The notes below the pieces were generated by a model that ran no database searches, was not told the DNA's origin, and saw only the letters and a program-made list of their open reading frames with translations. Of a stretch of 64,000 nt of DNA, positions 54,331 to 64,000 are shown piece after piece (the first letter of the stretch is position 1; each line of letters starts with the position of its first letter). Origin of the DNA: Marsupella aquatica. Taxonomy: Eukaryota > Marchantiophyta. Made by a program: the position numbers and the translations under genes. The stretch lies in the NCBI GenBank assembly GCA_973895155.1, contig OZ316897.1, positions 7,316,001 through 7,380,000 on the forward strand, read 5' to 3'.

Positions 54331-54436
54331 TGGAGCGCAAACCCGTTTCCTTGTTCCTTTTCCTTGTTAGAGTTCCTCTCAACCTCTGTCCTTGGTTTTG
54401 CACATTTCCAAGGAACACAGCAGGGAACTGCACCAC

Positions 54437-55080
54437 CTAGATCCCATCGCTACTCCAAATTTTCACCATGTAAGTAGTATCATCAAGTACCTTGGTCTCC
54501 ATTCTCAACGCAGTTATGAATGGCATGCCCAAAATCATTGGGAATGACAATAGCTCATGAACAAAAATATTACTAGGTTGGGCCACATTCCCAAACTTCA
54601 CAATAACATCAGGACAGCCACCCCAAAAGAAATTCCTCATGGAACTCACGGAATTCATAGCCCAAACCAACTCCTTATCAATCATCCATTGCCCTTTCTC
54701 ATACCCACTCTTACACATCAAGAACCTGAGTCAAACAAAGCCCTCACTTTGCCTTTCATTCCCCTTATTTTGCACTCGCCTTCTGGACAAGCCCTTGCCC
54801 AGTGCCCATCTCGGTAAGAGAAACATTCCTTTGTCATTCCAAAACGTGCAAACGACCTTACCTGAACCTCAACTGCTCGACTTTCGACTCTAGCCACGAG
54901 CCTATTGTCAAGCGCAATTCCGACTCCGTTCTTTCCAGCTTCTTCCTCGAATTCCTTGTTCACATCCTCAAACTCATCATCAACTTCTGCATCAGCAATG
55001 GTCGATAAGTCTGAAATCCACCCAAGTCCAACCCTCGGGCCTCCCCCGTCAAGGTATGAGGTCCCTCTTTGTATATCCAT
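54437..55080 (-). pseudogene. gypsy-3 protease region
   Basis: From 55080: GWISDLSTIADAEVDDEFED, then GKVRALFDSGS (protease active site), a frame break at 54718, then VNSVSSM-like and LSFPMILGMPFITALRMETK. Equivalent to gypsy-1 32600-32920. Confidence 0.8.
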
Positions 55081-55132
55081 TTTCTCTTCAACCTCTCCAA
55101 AATGGCTTCATGGATCTCTCGCTTCATGCTCC

Positions 55133-56690
55133 CTAATAGCTCAGCATTGGTAAACCCCTGAGCCTGCTGGCTTCAAACTTTTTGGCCACCATTTTCGGAT
55201 ACATGGCCTGATCCAAATCCCTTCCGAGCACCCAACCCGGATCCTTCCTAATCGGCTTTTCAGCAGCCGGTTGCTTCTCAATGTCCTCTTCCTCTTCGAA
55301 CCTAACCTTTCTCTCTCTTTCACAAGTTTTTCGTCTTTCTCGTTCCCCCGACTGCAACGGGGTATCATCCTTATCAGTTTTCCTCCGTTTAGAGTTTGCT
55401 TCTATGTCCCAAGCCGCTCCTACTTCAACTGTAATCATATTGATCATAACCGGGTCCTCCCATCTTGACTTCTCTCGGACACAATCCGCCAATATCTGGT
55501 AATACTCATCTGACTCGATCACAGGGCCATCCAACTTGATATTATAAACGTTCGCTTCCACATGTGAAGAGGATGCCTCTCCACTTCTCTTACCAGCCCG
55601 CCTTTCGTCCAATGCCTTCATCCCTCCCTTGTTTGAATTGAAGGGGATCGGCTCTTCATTGTCCGAAAACAATATCTTCTTTTGGCCAATCTCTCTGGTG
55701 AACTTGACCAGCCCCTTATCAGTTGCTTCCTTTGGGTCTTGACATTCCCTCTTGTCATAATCCTTATTGTCGCACCACATGCATGGCCAGCTCTGGGTCT
55801 CTCGTTTCCTCTCGGGGATGCTTCCAGCCTTCGGCTTCTCAACCAAATGTGCAATCAGGATTTTCAAGTTTTGCATCATTTTTGCAAGATCATCTATTAC
55901 TGGCAACGCTTCCTCCTTGGCTAGTTCCCATTTTGCCTTAGCCAACAACGGTTTAGGCACCTTCAGCTCATGAGCCGTGGCTTCCTTGTCCAACTCTTGC
56001 CTCCGGTGCCGATTACTCACTTTTGACACTGCCTTTTCCACTTGGTTCCAATCGTTCAACAAGGTCACCCTAGTCGGCTCCAGTAGCTCCATCGCATTTT
56101 CTAGTTCCTCCCTAAGATCCTCATCGTTGCTCTCAAGAAGAGAGTGGAGCGCTGCATCTCAATGATCCCAACATCCCTCTTTGGTAACTGGGACACCTTA
56201 CGCTTCTTATTACGATCATTCATCCAATCAAGAAACGTGGCTTGAGTGACTCTATCAACATCCTCAGCTTGGAATTCCTCCTTCATCCTGGAATTGAAAT
56301 CATCCCAATTCTCAACCGAGTCAATGATCAACTTTACCATGGAGGTTAGCTATGGCTCCACCAGAACCAGGAACTCCCTCATGGCTGTATCCTCATTGAA
56401 CTTGTAGACAGCTGCTTTTGTCAGGTAACTCTTTAGGTAACTCGTTACATTCCTTCCATCAAATTGCCCTTTTACTTTCAAAACCTCTTGGAGACAATGA
56501 GTCATTCTGCCCGCATCTCTGTTCTCCTTCTCAACTTTTATCTCCTTCTTCCTTATACTTTGCATCATCGTCATGACAATGCGGGAAGTCTGATCAATCT
56601 CGTCGCTATCACCATCTTGCCTAATTGCCCCAAGGTATCCTCAGTATGGTTGCCAATGTCGCATGGACTGAATGCAATGGTCACCTCGGG
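55133..56690 (-). pseudogene. gypsy-3 gag
   Basis: 56574-56350 holds KGQFDGRNVTSYLKSYL. 56340-56101 has NSRMKEEFQAEDVDRVTQAT and MQRSTLFLRAT. The long frame 56092-55133 has WNQVEKAVSKVSNRHRRQEL, then a zinc knuckle CMWCDNKDYDKREC in which the His of CCHC is Tyr, and DPGWVLGRDLDQAMYPKMVA. Frame changes lie near 56345 and 56095. The order equals gypsy-1 and gypsy-2 gag. Confidence 0.85.
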
Positions 56691-56720
56691 AAAATGAACT
56701 ATTTTTGGCTGTGATCCAGA

Positions 56721-56994
56721 CAAGTGATAAACACAATTCGGGGCCCAAACTCAAACACTTTCCTTTATGAAAATCTCGTGATCAATACAATGGGTGCCCT
56801 TGGGCGGGTCACTCATGAAAGTCTGATCTCTAACCCTTGGGCGGGTCACTCATGGAAGTCTGATCTCTAACCCTTCGACGGGCTACTATCTATCTTCCAT
56901 CAAGCTATCGTCCTCTCAAAGGCTATCAAGTTGGAAAATCCATGAAATCCAATTCCTCAAGTGCTCAAGCTAAGAACTTCAATCATCAAGCAAG
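56721..56994 (-). other. gypsy-3 leader with 43-bp tandem duplication
   Basis: The unit CCCTTGGGCGGGTCACTCATG plus AAGTCTGATCTCTAA occurs twice (about 56787-56870). No LTR partner was found for this end. Confidence 0.5.
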
Positions 56995-58720
56995 AGAGAT
57001 GGAGAATGCATAAGGCTTGGAAGGAAGGTGGGGAGAAGCCAAATATGCCTCCACCAGCAAGTTGTGATGATAAAGTGTGGGCAAGGTTAGTAGCTTATTT
57101 TATGACAGATGCTACGAAAAAGAAGAGTTCATAGATGACCAAGGCCAGGTTGAGTGTTCAGAACCCTAATCTGACAGGAAGGACTGGCACTGCACCGATA
57201 GCAAAACGCTTTGTAAGAATCACTGGCTAATTATATAATTCATGCTACACTATGTCCTGTTCACTTTATTTTTGAGTGTACGTTCTTTGGAAAATGATCA
57301 TCTGTGTTTGTCATGGATGTGCAGAAAGCCCAATTGGGGCAAAGCCCTTCAAAAGAAGAGTTGAGGGCTGAAATTGTGAACAACAAGGCATGTGAGGCAT
57401 CTGAATCCTCCAAGCACGTAAGTTAAATGAGTTATGATTGGTAATTGAATTACCTACGTTGAATTTGAGGTGTACATATATCATTGATTGTGCATATATT
57501 GCCCAACATTTCATATGGATCGAGTGATTCACTATTGCCCTGCGTCATGTAGGGAGATGGATCTTCACTTACGGAGATAAGTGATTGTTTGAAGGCGGTG
57601 GAAACTTGTCTTCCAGAGATCAATGAACGTTTGAATTCATTGACTGACTTGTTCCATGTGAACTTCAAGACATTAATGGAAGCCGTTGTGTCAGTGAGAG
57701 ATAAAATTGATTCCAATTCTGTAGGAGTTCCACCATCACCACTTGAGGTGGCAAAGTCTAGCTATGCACTCTTCTGGCATGCCAACGACATCTAGGCTTG
57801 AAGGTAAGGCCCTTATGACTTTGTGGGATATGATTATAAAATTTATTGTTTGTATTGACATAGTGTTTGAATGTGTTATTTTTAGTAACATATATTGTTG
57901 TTGTGCCCATAGAGAATAAGACAGGTGCTGCAGAGAAGAAGTATGATCACCTGGCAAAGAGTCGTTGCAATTAAGAGGCAACAAAGTTGCAGTCTGTACA
58001 TGCAACTAATTTGACAAAGGACAGTCAATCATGTTTGGTTGAGGATGAGATTGGCAAGGGATTGGATGATATCAAAGTTGGGGCAAAGGAGGATATCAGC
58101 AAGCATGACAATGATACCATTGAGCCAGATTCATGTGATGTGGAGCAAGGTTTGTGCTATGTAGATCTTGATCCTATTGCAAAGATAAATGATTTGCAGA
58201 ATGTGTCATTGTCAATGATAGGTCTGCCTCTTGTTGCGATAAATCCAACCGAAGAGTTAGTTGGTATGACACTCCCAGGTGAGGAACCTGCTATTGTGAC
58301 AGTCCCAACAGAGGAACCTATTGAGCCTAGCTTCACTACTATGAAGAGAGGGAGCATGCACACACGAAGCAAGTCTGCTGGTAGTAGAGCCACGTCAAAG
58401 GTTTCATACAAACCTCCAAGATCGGTGCTGACAGAAACATCTAAGGTGGAAGTCGAGAAGGTACGTACCTAATGCAGAGGGACAAAGTGGCTTGTTAGCT
58501 GTTGATGAAAGTGGAACACGAGTATGATTTGGCAGAGTGCAAGTCGGTTCTACAATGTTCCATGGCAAGAGGATCCCACCAGGTTATTCAATAGTGTTAG
58601 TCACGTTACTATTGAAACCTAAAGCTCTCCTTCCCATTCCAAACACAAATGATGATCCTCCTCAGAAGACACTTGGAGATGCTGCAGGTTCTTTGGTATT
58701 ATGGCCAAGCTGTACATAGA
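56995..58720 (+). pseudogene. CACTA-2 TnpA-like gene, 3' part
   Basis: It resumes with RMHKAWKEGGEKPNMPPPAS and KVWARLVAYFMTDATKKKSS, matching RMPPPPSLELDQWTRLIKGF of CACTA-1. The next exons are a helical one (57560-57780, ETCLPEINERLNSLTDLFHV) matching CACTA-1 12486-12234, then 58000-58470 with MHTRSKSAGSRATSKVSYKP. The last is 58537-58719 (FHGKRIPPGYSIVL, LPIPNTNDDPPQ, AAGSLVLWPS). Introns with GT/AG separate them. A stop after KKKSS and frame changes make it non-functional. Confidence 0.75.
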
Positions 58721-59015
58721 GGATCCATAACTCTGGTTCAGGTCATTATTTGTTTGTAGTGTGAGCCATTCTTTGTAGATTAAAAAATTCAAGAAGCAAT
58801 TCGCAATCATGTTAGATAATTGATAGTATCATGCATTTGCTTTCAATTGTTTCAAACAATTATCAGTTTAGAAGTTCTTGTTTCCTTTGAATCACATTGA
58901 TGACAATGTAAACTGTGCGATTGTAATTGAATTCATCATCATCTTTTAGCAATATTGTGATTCTCTTGAAATCTTGTGAATGAGTTTTGTGGAGGATCTG
59001 CTTATATCATGCTTA
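58721..59015 (+). other. CACTA-2 3' flank, cut by copia-2
   Basis: AT-rich, no gene. The downstream end of CACTA-2, including its terminal repeat, would lie beyond copia-2, outside the window. Confidence 0.45.
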
Positions 59016-59358
59016 TGTTAGGATTTACTCTTAGGTCTAGAGTTACGACTGTACCATAGTTAAGGCTAACCTTAGTTGCAAACTTGGTTAGGTTAGTCAT
59101 GTTGTGCACACTTCAAGCGATGTTTGCTTGGAGAGTGGGAACTCAGGCTCATTGTTATGGAGTTAGTTGAGAGATAGAGAGAGCTTGTGCTGTGGATGCT
59201 TGGTATGGCCGGTCAGCCTAGATCGAGTGCAGTAAAGTTCATGTGTGTTCCCGTGGACGTAGCCTCATGTGGAGGTGAACCACGTATCTCTTTGTGTTGA
59301 CTCTTGTGCGTTGGATGGTTCATGGGCTTGCCGTTGCAATTGTCGTCTATGCTCAACA
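59016..59358 (+). repeat. copia-2 5' LTR (343 bp)
   Basis: It starts TGTTAGGATTTACTC and ends TATGCTCAACA. It matches the solo LTR at 44862-45210. Confidence 0.85.
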
Positions 59359-59360
59359 AT

Positions 59361-59372
59361 TGGTATAAGAGC
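59361..59372 (+). promoter_or_regulatory. copia-2 primer binding site
   Basis: TGGTATAAGAGC, two bases after the LTR, one mismatch to the plant initiator-Met tRNA site TGGTATCAGAGC. Confidence 0.85.
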
Positions 59373-60220
59373 ATGCCTGGGAGGTGACGAGGTTTCTTCG
59401 TGACGGTTTTTCAGCGTTCAGTGTTGGTGTTGCATTTGGAGTTTTGTCACATGAAACTTGAATGTGTGTGGCTAAGCGGATAAATTAGTGAGAGGGCTTT
59501 CTATTGGTGTATAGAACTCATTGTTGGTATCCGTGGTGCAAAGGAATCGGAGTTTGCGTCGTTCTAGATTTATTTATGTTTGACAGTTTTTTGGGGGGGA
59601 GAGATGAGAGTTCATGTTTTCAATGGTGTGAGCTTTGCGGCGCACGAGGCGTTGTATGTTGTAGCTCAAGTTGAAGACTGAAGCAAGCTGATCATTTCGG
59701 TGGTTGAGTTGTTGCCGAGTGGTTACCGAGTGCGTCGTGACAAGTGAAGGATGCGTTCAGATTTTTTCACAGGCTATGGAGCTTGTTCCGATCTGAACCG
59801 GGTTTCTCATCCTGACGTTTGACTCAGAGGAAGAAACGCAAAGTGTTACGGCTCAATAGTTTGATCGCGGTGAGGCGGTCGTTTTGAGTCCAGGATTAGC
59901 ACTTGACGTAGAGAGAGTGAGTTGCGATGGAAGGTTTTTCCTCTACTATGTGTGCAGATGACGTCGGTTCAATTCAACAACTTTTTCCTATCGGTGGACT
60001 TCACTTTCTCGAGCTACACGACGATTAGGTTTGTAACACGACCTTTTTTTGTGTTTAAATCGGATTTATTTGGGGGGTTTTAGGGTGATTTTCTTTTGTC
60101 ATTTTTTTGGTTGCCTTTGCTCATTGTTTGCCCAGCCGGCAACCGCGAGACAGCTTAGCCCTCTCGATGAGGGCTTCTTTCCCCCCAGGTCCAAGTTTTT
60201 AGGTACACGATTGCATACTG
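59373..60220 (+). other. copia-2 leader; most of gag missing
   Basis: No gag N-terminus (FEVEKFNG type) is recognisable. A small ATG frame at 59929 (MEGFSSTMCADDVGSIQQLF) is not a known gag. T-rich tracts occur at 60044-60110. Confidence 0.5.
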
Positions 60221-60320
60221 GTTAACTTTGAATGATGAGACAAAGGCTCTCCAGCTTCTCACTTCATTGCCTCCATCTTAACTTTGAACGAGAGCCTTCG
60301 TCTCATCATTCAATGTTAAC
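60221..60320. repeat. Inverted repeat (32-bp arms) made of gag sequence
   Basis: The left arm 60221-60252 and right arm 60289-60320 are inverted copies with about two mismatches. The left arm encodes LNDETKALQLLTSLPPS of gag in the forward frame. Confidence 0.8.
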
Positions 60321-61000
60321 CGTGGAAGGAGTATGCAATGACCAACTGAGACCGTAGAACCCAGTTTAGATCTAAATCCAAATCTAAGTCTAGGGGCAAA
60401 TCCCTTGAGAGGAGGTAGGTGACATGTTGGAAGTACAACAAGGTTGGACACTTCAAGCAAGACTGTAAGGGAAAGGCAGTTGAATCTTCATCGGCAAATG
60501 TGGCTAGGGCTGATGGAGATGCTGATTTACTCAATGATGAGTATGTATTATGAAGCCAGGGGTATGCCCTGTGCACGTCATCTAGGAGAGCAGATGATGT
60601 GTGGATTCTTGATTGTGCTTGCTCTTTTCACATTTGTTACATTCGTGAGTTTTTCAGTTCTTACTTTGTTTCAAATGGTTCAATTCTGATGGGAAAATGA
60701 TCACTCCTGTCAAATTGAGGGTATTGAGTCTATGAAGATTCAAATGTTTGATGGCATTATGTGCACGGTGTCCGGAGTTAGGTATATACCTGGCATGCGT
60801 AAGAATCTGATTTCACTCGATGTGTTGGATTCAAGTGGTCGTCAATGGAGTATTATTGATGGTGAACTTCAAGTCAGGTCGGGAGAGATACTGATTTTGA
60901 AGGGGAGTAAACAAAAGAATTTGTATGTGTTGCAGGGCAATACTATATGTGGAGAGGCCAATGTAAGCAAGTCTCACGAGGAGATGACTTAACTGTGGCA
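60321..61000 (+). pseudogene. copia-2 zinc knuckle, protease and GAG-pre-integrase
   Basis: The zinc knuckle is CWKYNKVGHFKQDC (60423-60466), with Tyr for the second Cys as in copia-1. The protease site is VWILDCACSFHICYIREFF (60600-60660). Then MFDGIMCTVSGVRYIPGMRK and NLISLDVLDSSGRQWSI (60750-60860), followed by LWHARLGHMSEKGLAMLRK (about 60990-61050) after a stop. Confidence 0.85.
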
Positions 61001-61920
61001 TGCACGGCTTGGCCACATGAGTGAGAAGGGTTTGGCTATGTTACGGAAGACTGGACTCATTCTAATTTGCAATCTTATAAATTAGAGTTTTGTGAGCATT
61101 GCATTCTTGGAAAGCAGCATCGTCGTGGTTTTGGTGTTGGAACTCATCATTTCAAGGCGGTTCTTGAGTAATACATAGTGACGTGTGGGGTCCATCCCCA
61201 ACTCCTTCACACTCTGGAAAGTTTTACTATGTATCATTTATTGACGATTACTCAAGATTTGTATGAATTTATTTCATGACGCATAAGTCTGATGTCTTGT
61301 CCATTTTTTAAGAAGTGGAAGGCCTAGGTGGAGAATCAAACTGGAAACATGATCAAATGTTTGGATACAAGGGTGAAGAGTCTGAGGTCAGACAACGGCA
61401 CGGAGTACACTTTAGTGGAATTTGAAGAGTACTGTTCAGAATAGGGGATAACTCGTCATCTCACCATAGTTTATACTCCGTAGCAAAATGGTGTCGTTGA
61501 GAGGCTCAATCAGACACTGTTGGAGCAGTCACAAAGTATGTTGAGCCAATCAGGTTTACCAAAAGAATTTTGGGCATAAGCTGTCAATACTACAGCTTAT
61601 TTGGTAAATTTTTCTTCTTCTAGTGCTATCAATTTCAAAACGCCGTTTGAGATGCGCTATAAGCGGCAAGTAGAACTATCATGGCTTGGTAGTTTTTGGA
61701 AGTGATGCATATGCTCTCACACCAAAGCAAAATAGGACCAATCTAGATCCTACCTCCAAGAAATGTGTTTTTCTTGGGTACCAGAGTGGTGTGAAAGCCT
61801 ATAGGCTATGGGATCCTATTGCCTGTAAGCTTGTTGTGAGGAGGGATGTTTCCTTCAATGAATCCAAATTATTGAAGGAGGGGGAGAATACTCAGGTCTC
61901 CCGTACTGACAAAGGATAAT
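61001..61920 (+). pseudogene. copia-2 integrase
   Basis: Reads ending of the zinc domain (FCEHCILGKQHRRGF), YYVSFIDDYSRF, SLRSDNGTEYTLVEFEEYCS, TAG, GITRHLTIVYTP, TAG, QNGVVERLNQTLLEQSQSM (D, D, E motif). Then LDPTSKKCVFLGYQSGVKAY and RLWDPIACKLVVRRDVSFNE. Two TAG codons sit where copia proteins have Gln. Confidence 0.85.
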
Positions 61921-63890
61921 CTCATATCTCGGATCTCGTTGAGGGGAAGATTGGTCATGAGGTGCATGACCAGAGAGAAGAAGTTGCTCCAATTATGGAG
62001 TTGGTTCCTGTGCCAGAGGAACTAGAGGAGTTTGTTGATGCTGGTGAGCAACAAGTGGATGCTGATGAGCTTTAGATTGTACTAGAACACGCAGATCAAC
62101 CGGAGTTATCGGCTAGAAGAACATCTGGTCGCATTGTACGCGCTCCACCAAGGTATGGACAGTAGGTTGATTCATCTCAATTGCAAGAGGAGGATTTTGT
62201 TACTGATGATGAGGATGATGCCTTGATAGTGGACGAAAGAGAACCTTCTTCATTTCATGAGACAAATGCTTCTAAGGAGAAGCAGGAGTGGACTACAGTA
62301 ATGCAAATGGAGATGTAGTCACTAAAGGACAATAAAACTTGGGAGCTTGTCAAGCTGCCTGAGAGATAGCAAGTGGTGGACAGCAAGTGGATATAAAGCT
62401 GAAGGATCAGTCCACACAAGGTGGATCAAAGGTCTACAAGGCTAGGTTGGTAGCCAAGGGATTCACACAGGAAAAAAGTATGGATTACAATGAGGTCTTC
62501 TCACTAGTTGCTAAGTACTCAACAATACGGCTATTGTGTGTGCTTGTTGTTTTGTTTGGTCTACCGCTAGATCAGATGGATGTTGTCACAACTTTCCTCT
62601 ATGGCACCTTGGAAGAGGTGATCTTCATGAGACAACCGCTAGGTTTTGTGAAGAAAGGGCAAGAGGATTTGGTTTGCACATTGCTGAGATCCTTGTACGG
62701 GTTGAAGCAGTCACCAAGATAGTGGAATAAGCGGTTTGATGATTGGATTTGTGCACAAGGCTTTCACAAGAGTGTGTTTGACCCTTGTGTGTATCTTAAA
62801 CCAGTGAAGAATGTTATCTTTGGGTTCATTGCTTTAGTACTTTATGTGGATGACATGCTTATTGCGGCCAAGTATAGGTCTGAGATTGTCAAGCTCAAGG
62901 CACTGCTTAGTGCAGAGTTTAAGATGAAAGACTAAGGGCCAACTAAGAGGATTTTGGGTATGAAGATTACTAGGGACTTGGAGGCTGGTAAGCTATGGTT
63001 GAAGCAGAGCAGTTATGCGAAGAAAGTAATTGCAAGGTTCAACGTGGGAGATAGTAAACCAGTGAGTACCCCGTTGGCTCCACACTTCAAGTTGTCATCA
63101 GATTTTTGTCCTACGGATGAGACACAGAAGGGGCTGATGTCAAAGGTTCCTTATGACAAGGCAGTGGGTAGTCTCATGTACTTGATGACTTGCACTAGAC
63201 CTGATCTTGCCATGGCTATGGGCAAGGTGAGCAGGTACATGTCGAGTCCAGGGAAGGTACAATGGGAAGCAGTGAAGTGGATTATTTGGTACTTGAAGGG
63301 TACCGTGGATCATGGTCTATTATTTGATGCACATGCTGATAATGCTAGATCATTGATGGGTTATGTAGATGCTGACTATGCACAGGATCTGGATTGAAGG
63401 AGGTCAACAATAGGTTATGTGTTCACACTGGGAGGTGGATGCATAAGTTGGAGGTCTATTTTGCATAAGTGTATTGTTCAGTCTACTACAGAAGCGGAGT
63501 ATGTTGCAGCAGCGGAAGCAACAAAGGAAACGATTTGGTTGGATAGACTGATCACTGAGATGGTATTGCCACGTACAGGGGAATGTGAAGCTCCATTGTG
63601 ATAGTCAGAGTGAGCTCCACCTTGCTGTGAACCAGGTGATGGACAGCAGAGTGAAGCACATCAACGTCAGGTACCATTTTATCAAGCAAGCTATGTCTGA
63701 TAATATGTTTGAGCTAGTCAAGATTGACGGTAAACTCAACCAGCCCGACTGACGTTTTTACCAAAGTGATTCCTTTGAAGAGTTTTTCTAGACACCGTGA
63801 TGCATTGCAGGTTTTGCATTTGCCTCACAAGTTTGGGTTACTTAACATTTGTGTAGATACTAAGATATGCTCTTGTTCATTCCTTGTATA
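61921..63890 (+). pseudogene. copia-2 reverse transcriptase and RNase H
   Basis: RT: YKARLVAKGFTQEKSMDYNE, FSLVAKYSTIRLL, DQMDVVTTFLYGTLEEVIFM, LRSLYGLKQSPR, TAG, WNKRFDDW, and the catalytic LYVDDMLIAA (62845-62870). RNase H: SLMYLMTCTRPDLAMAMGKV, YVDADYAQDLD, stop, RRSTIGYVFTLGGGCISWRS, QSTTEAEYVAAAEATKETIW. The C-terminal TSPTDVFTKVIPLKSFSRHR ends at a stop near 63891. At least six stops or frame changes interrupt the frame. Confidence 0.9.
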
Positions 63891-64000
63891 GGCTATGGCT
63901 TAGTTATGGTCTACTCTCGTATAAAGAGGGAAAAACCAGTTTGGTTTTTTTTTCTACAAATTCCCGTTGAGCAATCATATTGGTAGCAGTCTTTACCCTC
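63891..64000 (+). other. copia-2 3' untranslated region
   Basis: Contains GAGGGAAAAACC and a T-run; no LTR similarity yet. Runs to the window edge. Confidence 0.5.

Larger units (their letters stand above)
53236..56720 (-). mobile_element. gypsy-3: truncated Ty3 element, gag through RT
   Basis: It has the same gag-protease-RT layout as gypsy-1 and gypsy-2, minus strand, ending inside RT at about 53236. It was inserted, with the chromodomain block, into the CACTA-2 TnpA-like gene. Confidence 0.85.
59016..64000 (+). mobile_element. copia-2: Ty1/copia LTR retrotransposon, 3' LTR outside window
   Basis: 5' LTR, primer site, gag remnant, protease, integrase, RT and RNase H are present in copia order (integrase before RT) on plus. 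The coding sequence ends near 63890. The 3' LTR is not reached. Numerous stops, many of them TAG, show an inactive copy. It belongs to the same family as the solo LTR at 44862 and probably as copia-1. Confidence 0.9.

Noticed and set aside
1-64000. Fungal or bacterial origin of the window
   Set aside because: CACTA transposase with DUF4216/DUF4218, BBR/BPC and EDM2-like sequences, GT-AG introns and TTTAGGG repeats point to a plant.

Overview
This window is land-plant nuclear DNA made almost entirely of nested transposable elements. The plant assignment rests on a complete CACTA (En/Spm) transposon with TNP2/DUF4218/DUF4216-type transposase, Ty1/copia and Ty3 elements of plant type, captured fragments of a BBR/BPC transcription factor (a plant-only family) and of an ABCG transporter, an EDM2-like PHD protein, and a (CCCTAAA)n telomere-type tract. 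Which plant is not visible; the Ty3 polymerases carry FLDD(M/I)PIKG, which I associate with early-diverging plants, but that is a weak hint. No clearly free-standing host gene, tRNA or rRNA was recognised.

Layout. 1-9.6 kb: a minus-strand Ty1/copia element (integrase start, protease and zinc knuckle at 1-905; gag at 4.9-5.55 kb) split by a decayed gag-like coiled-coil element (element A, about 0.93-4.88 kb). Its 5' leader is split by a small LTR retrotransposon (5651-9311) that has identical 143-bp LTRs, a perfect 5-bp target duplication, and fragments of two unrelated host genes. 9.6-29.1 kb: a second relative of element A (element B) split by an intact-ended CACTA transposon, 10182-25934 (18-bp perfect inverted repeats, CTA target duplication). 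The CACTA carries, all on the minus strand, a spliced TnpA-like gene, a frameshifted transposase, an F-box-like ORF, a double-BRCT ORF with one in-frame stop, an EDM2-like PHD protein and a Cys/His-rich ORF. 29.1-37.1 kb: Ty3 element gypsy-1 (+). 37.1-44.5 kb: Ty3 element gypsy-2 (-), with 1.15-kb LTRs and a gag deletion sealed by telomeric repeats. 44.5-49.1 kb: a copia solo LTR, a 5'-truncated LINE, and a minus-strand Ty3 integrase fragment (gypsy-4) with 136-bp LTRs. 49.2-59.0 kb: a second, decayed CACTA (+) split by gypsy-3 (gag to RT) fused to a chromodomain remnant. 59.0-64 kb: a plus-strand Ty1/copia element running off the window.

How it fits together. The order of nesting can be read from the breaks: copia-1 is older than elements A and the gene-capturing LTR element; element B is older than CACTA-1; CACTA-2 is older than gypsy-3 and copia-2. 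The youngest insertions are the gene-capturing LTR element (identical LTRs) and, judging by its perfect ends, CACTA-1. The most notable content is the co-directional cargo of CACTA-1 (chromatin-reader and BRCT proteins beside transposition genes), the host-gene capture by the small LTR element, and a small ORF shared by the leader or LTR of two Ty3 families.
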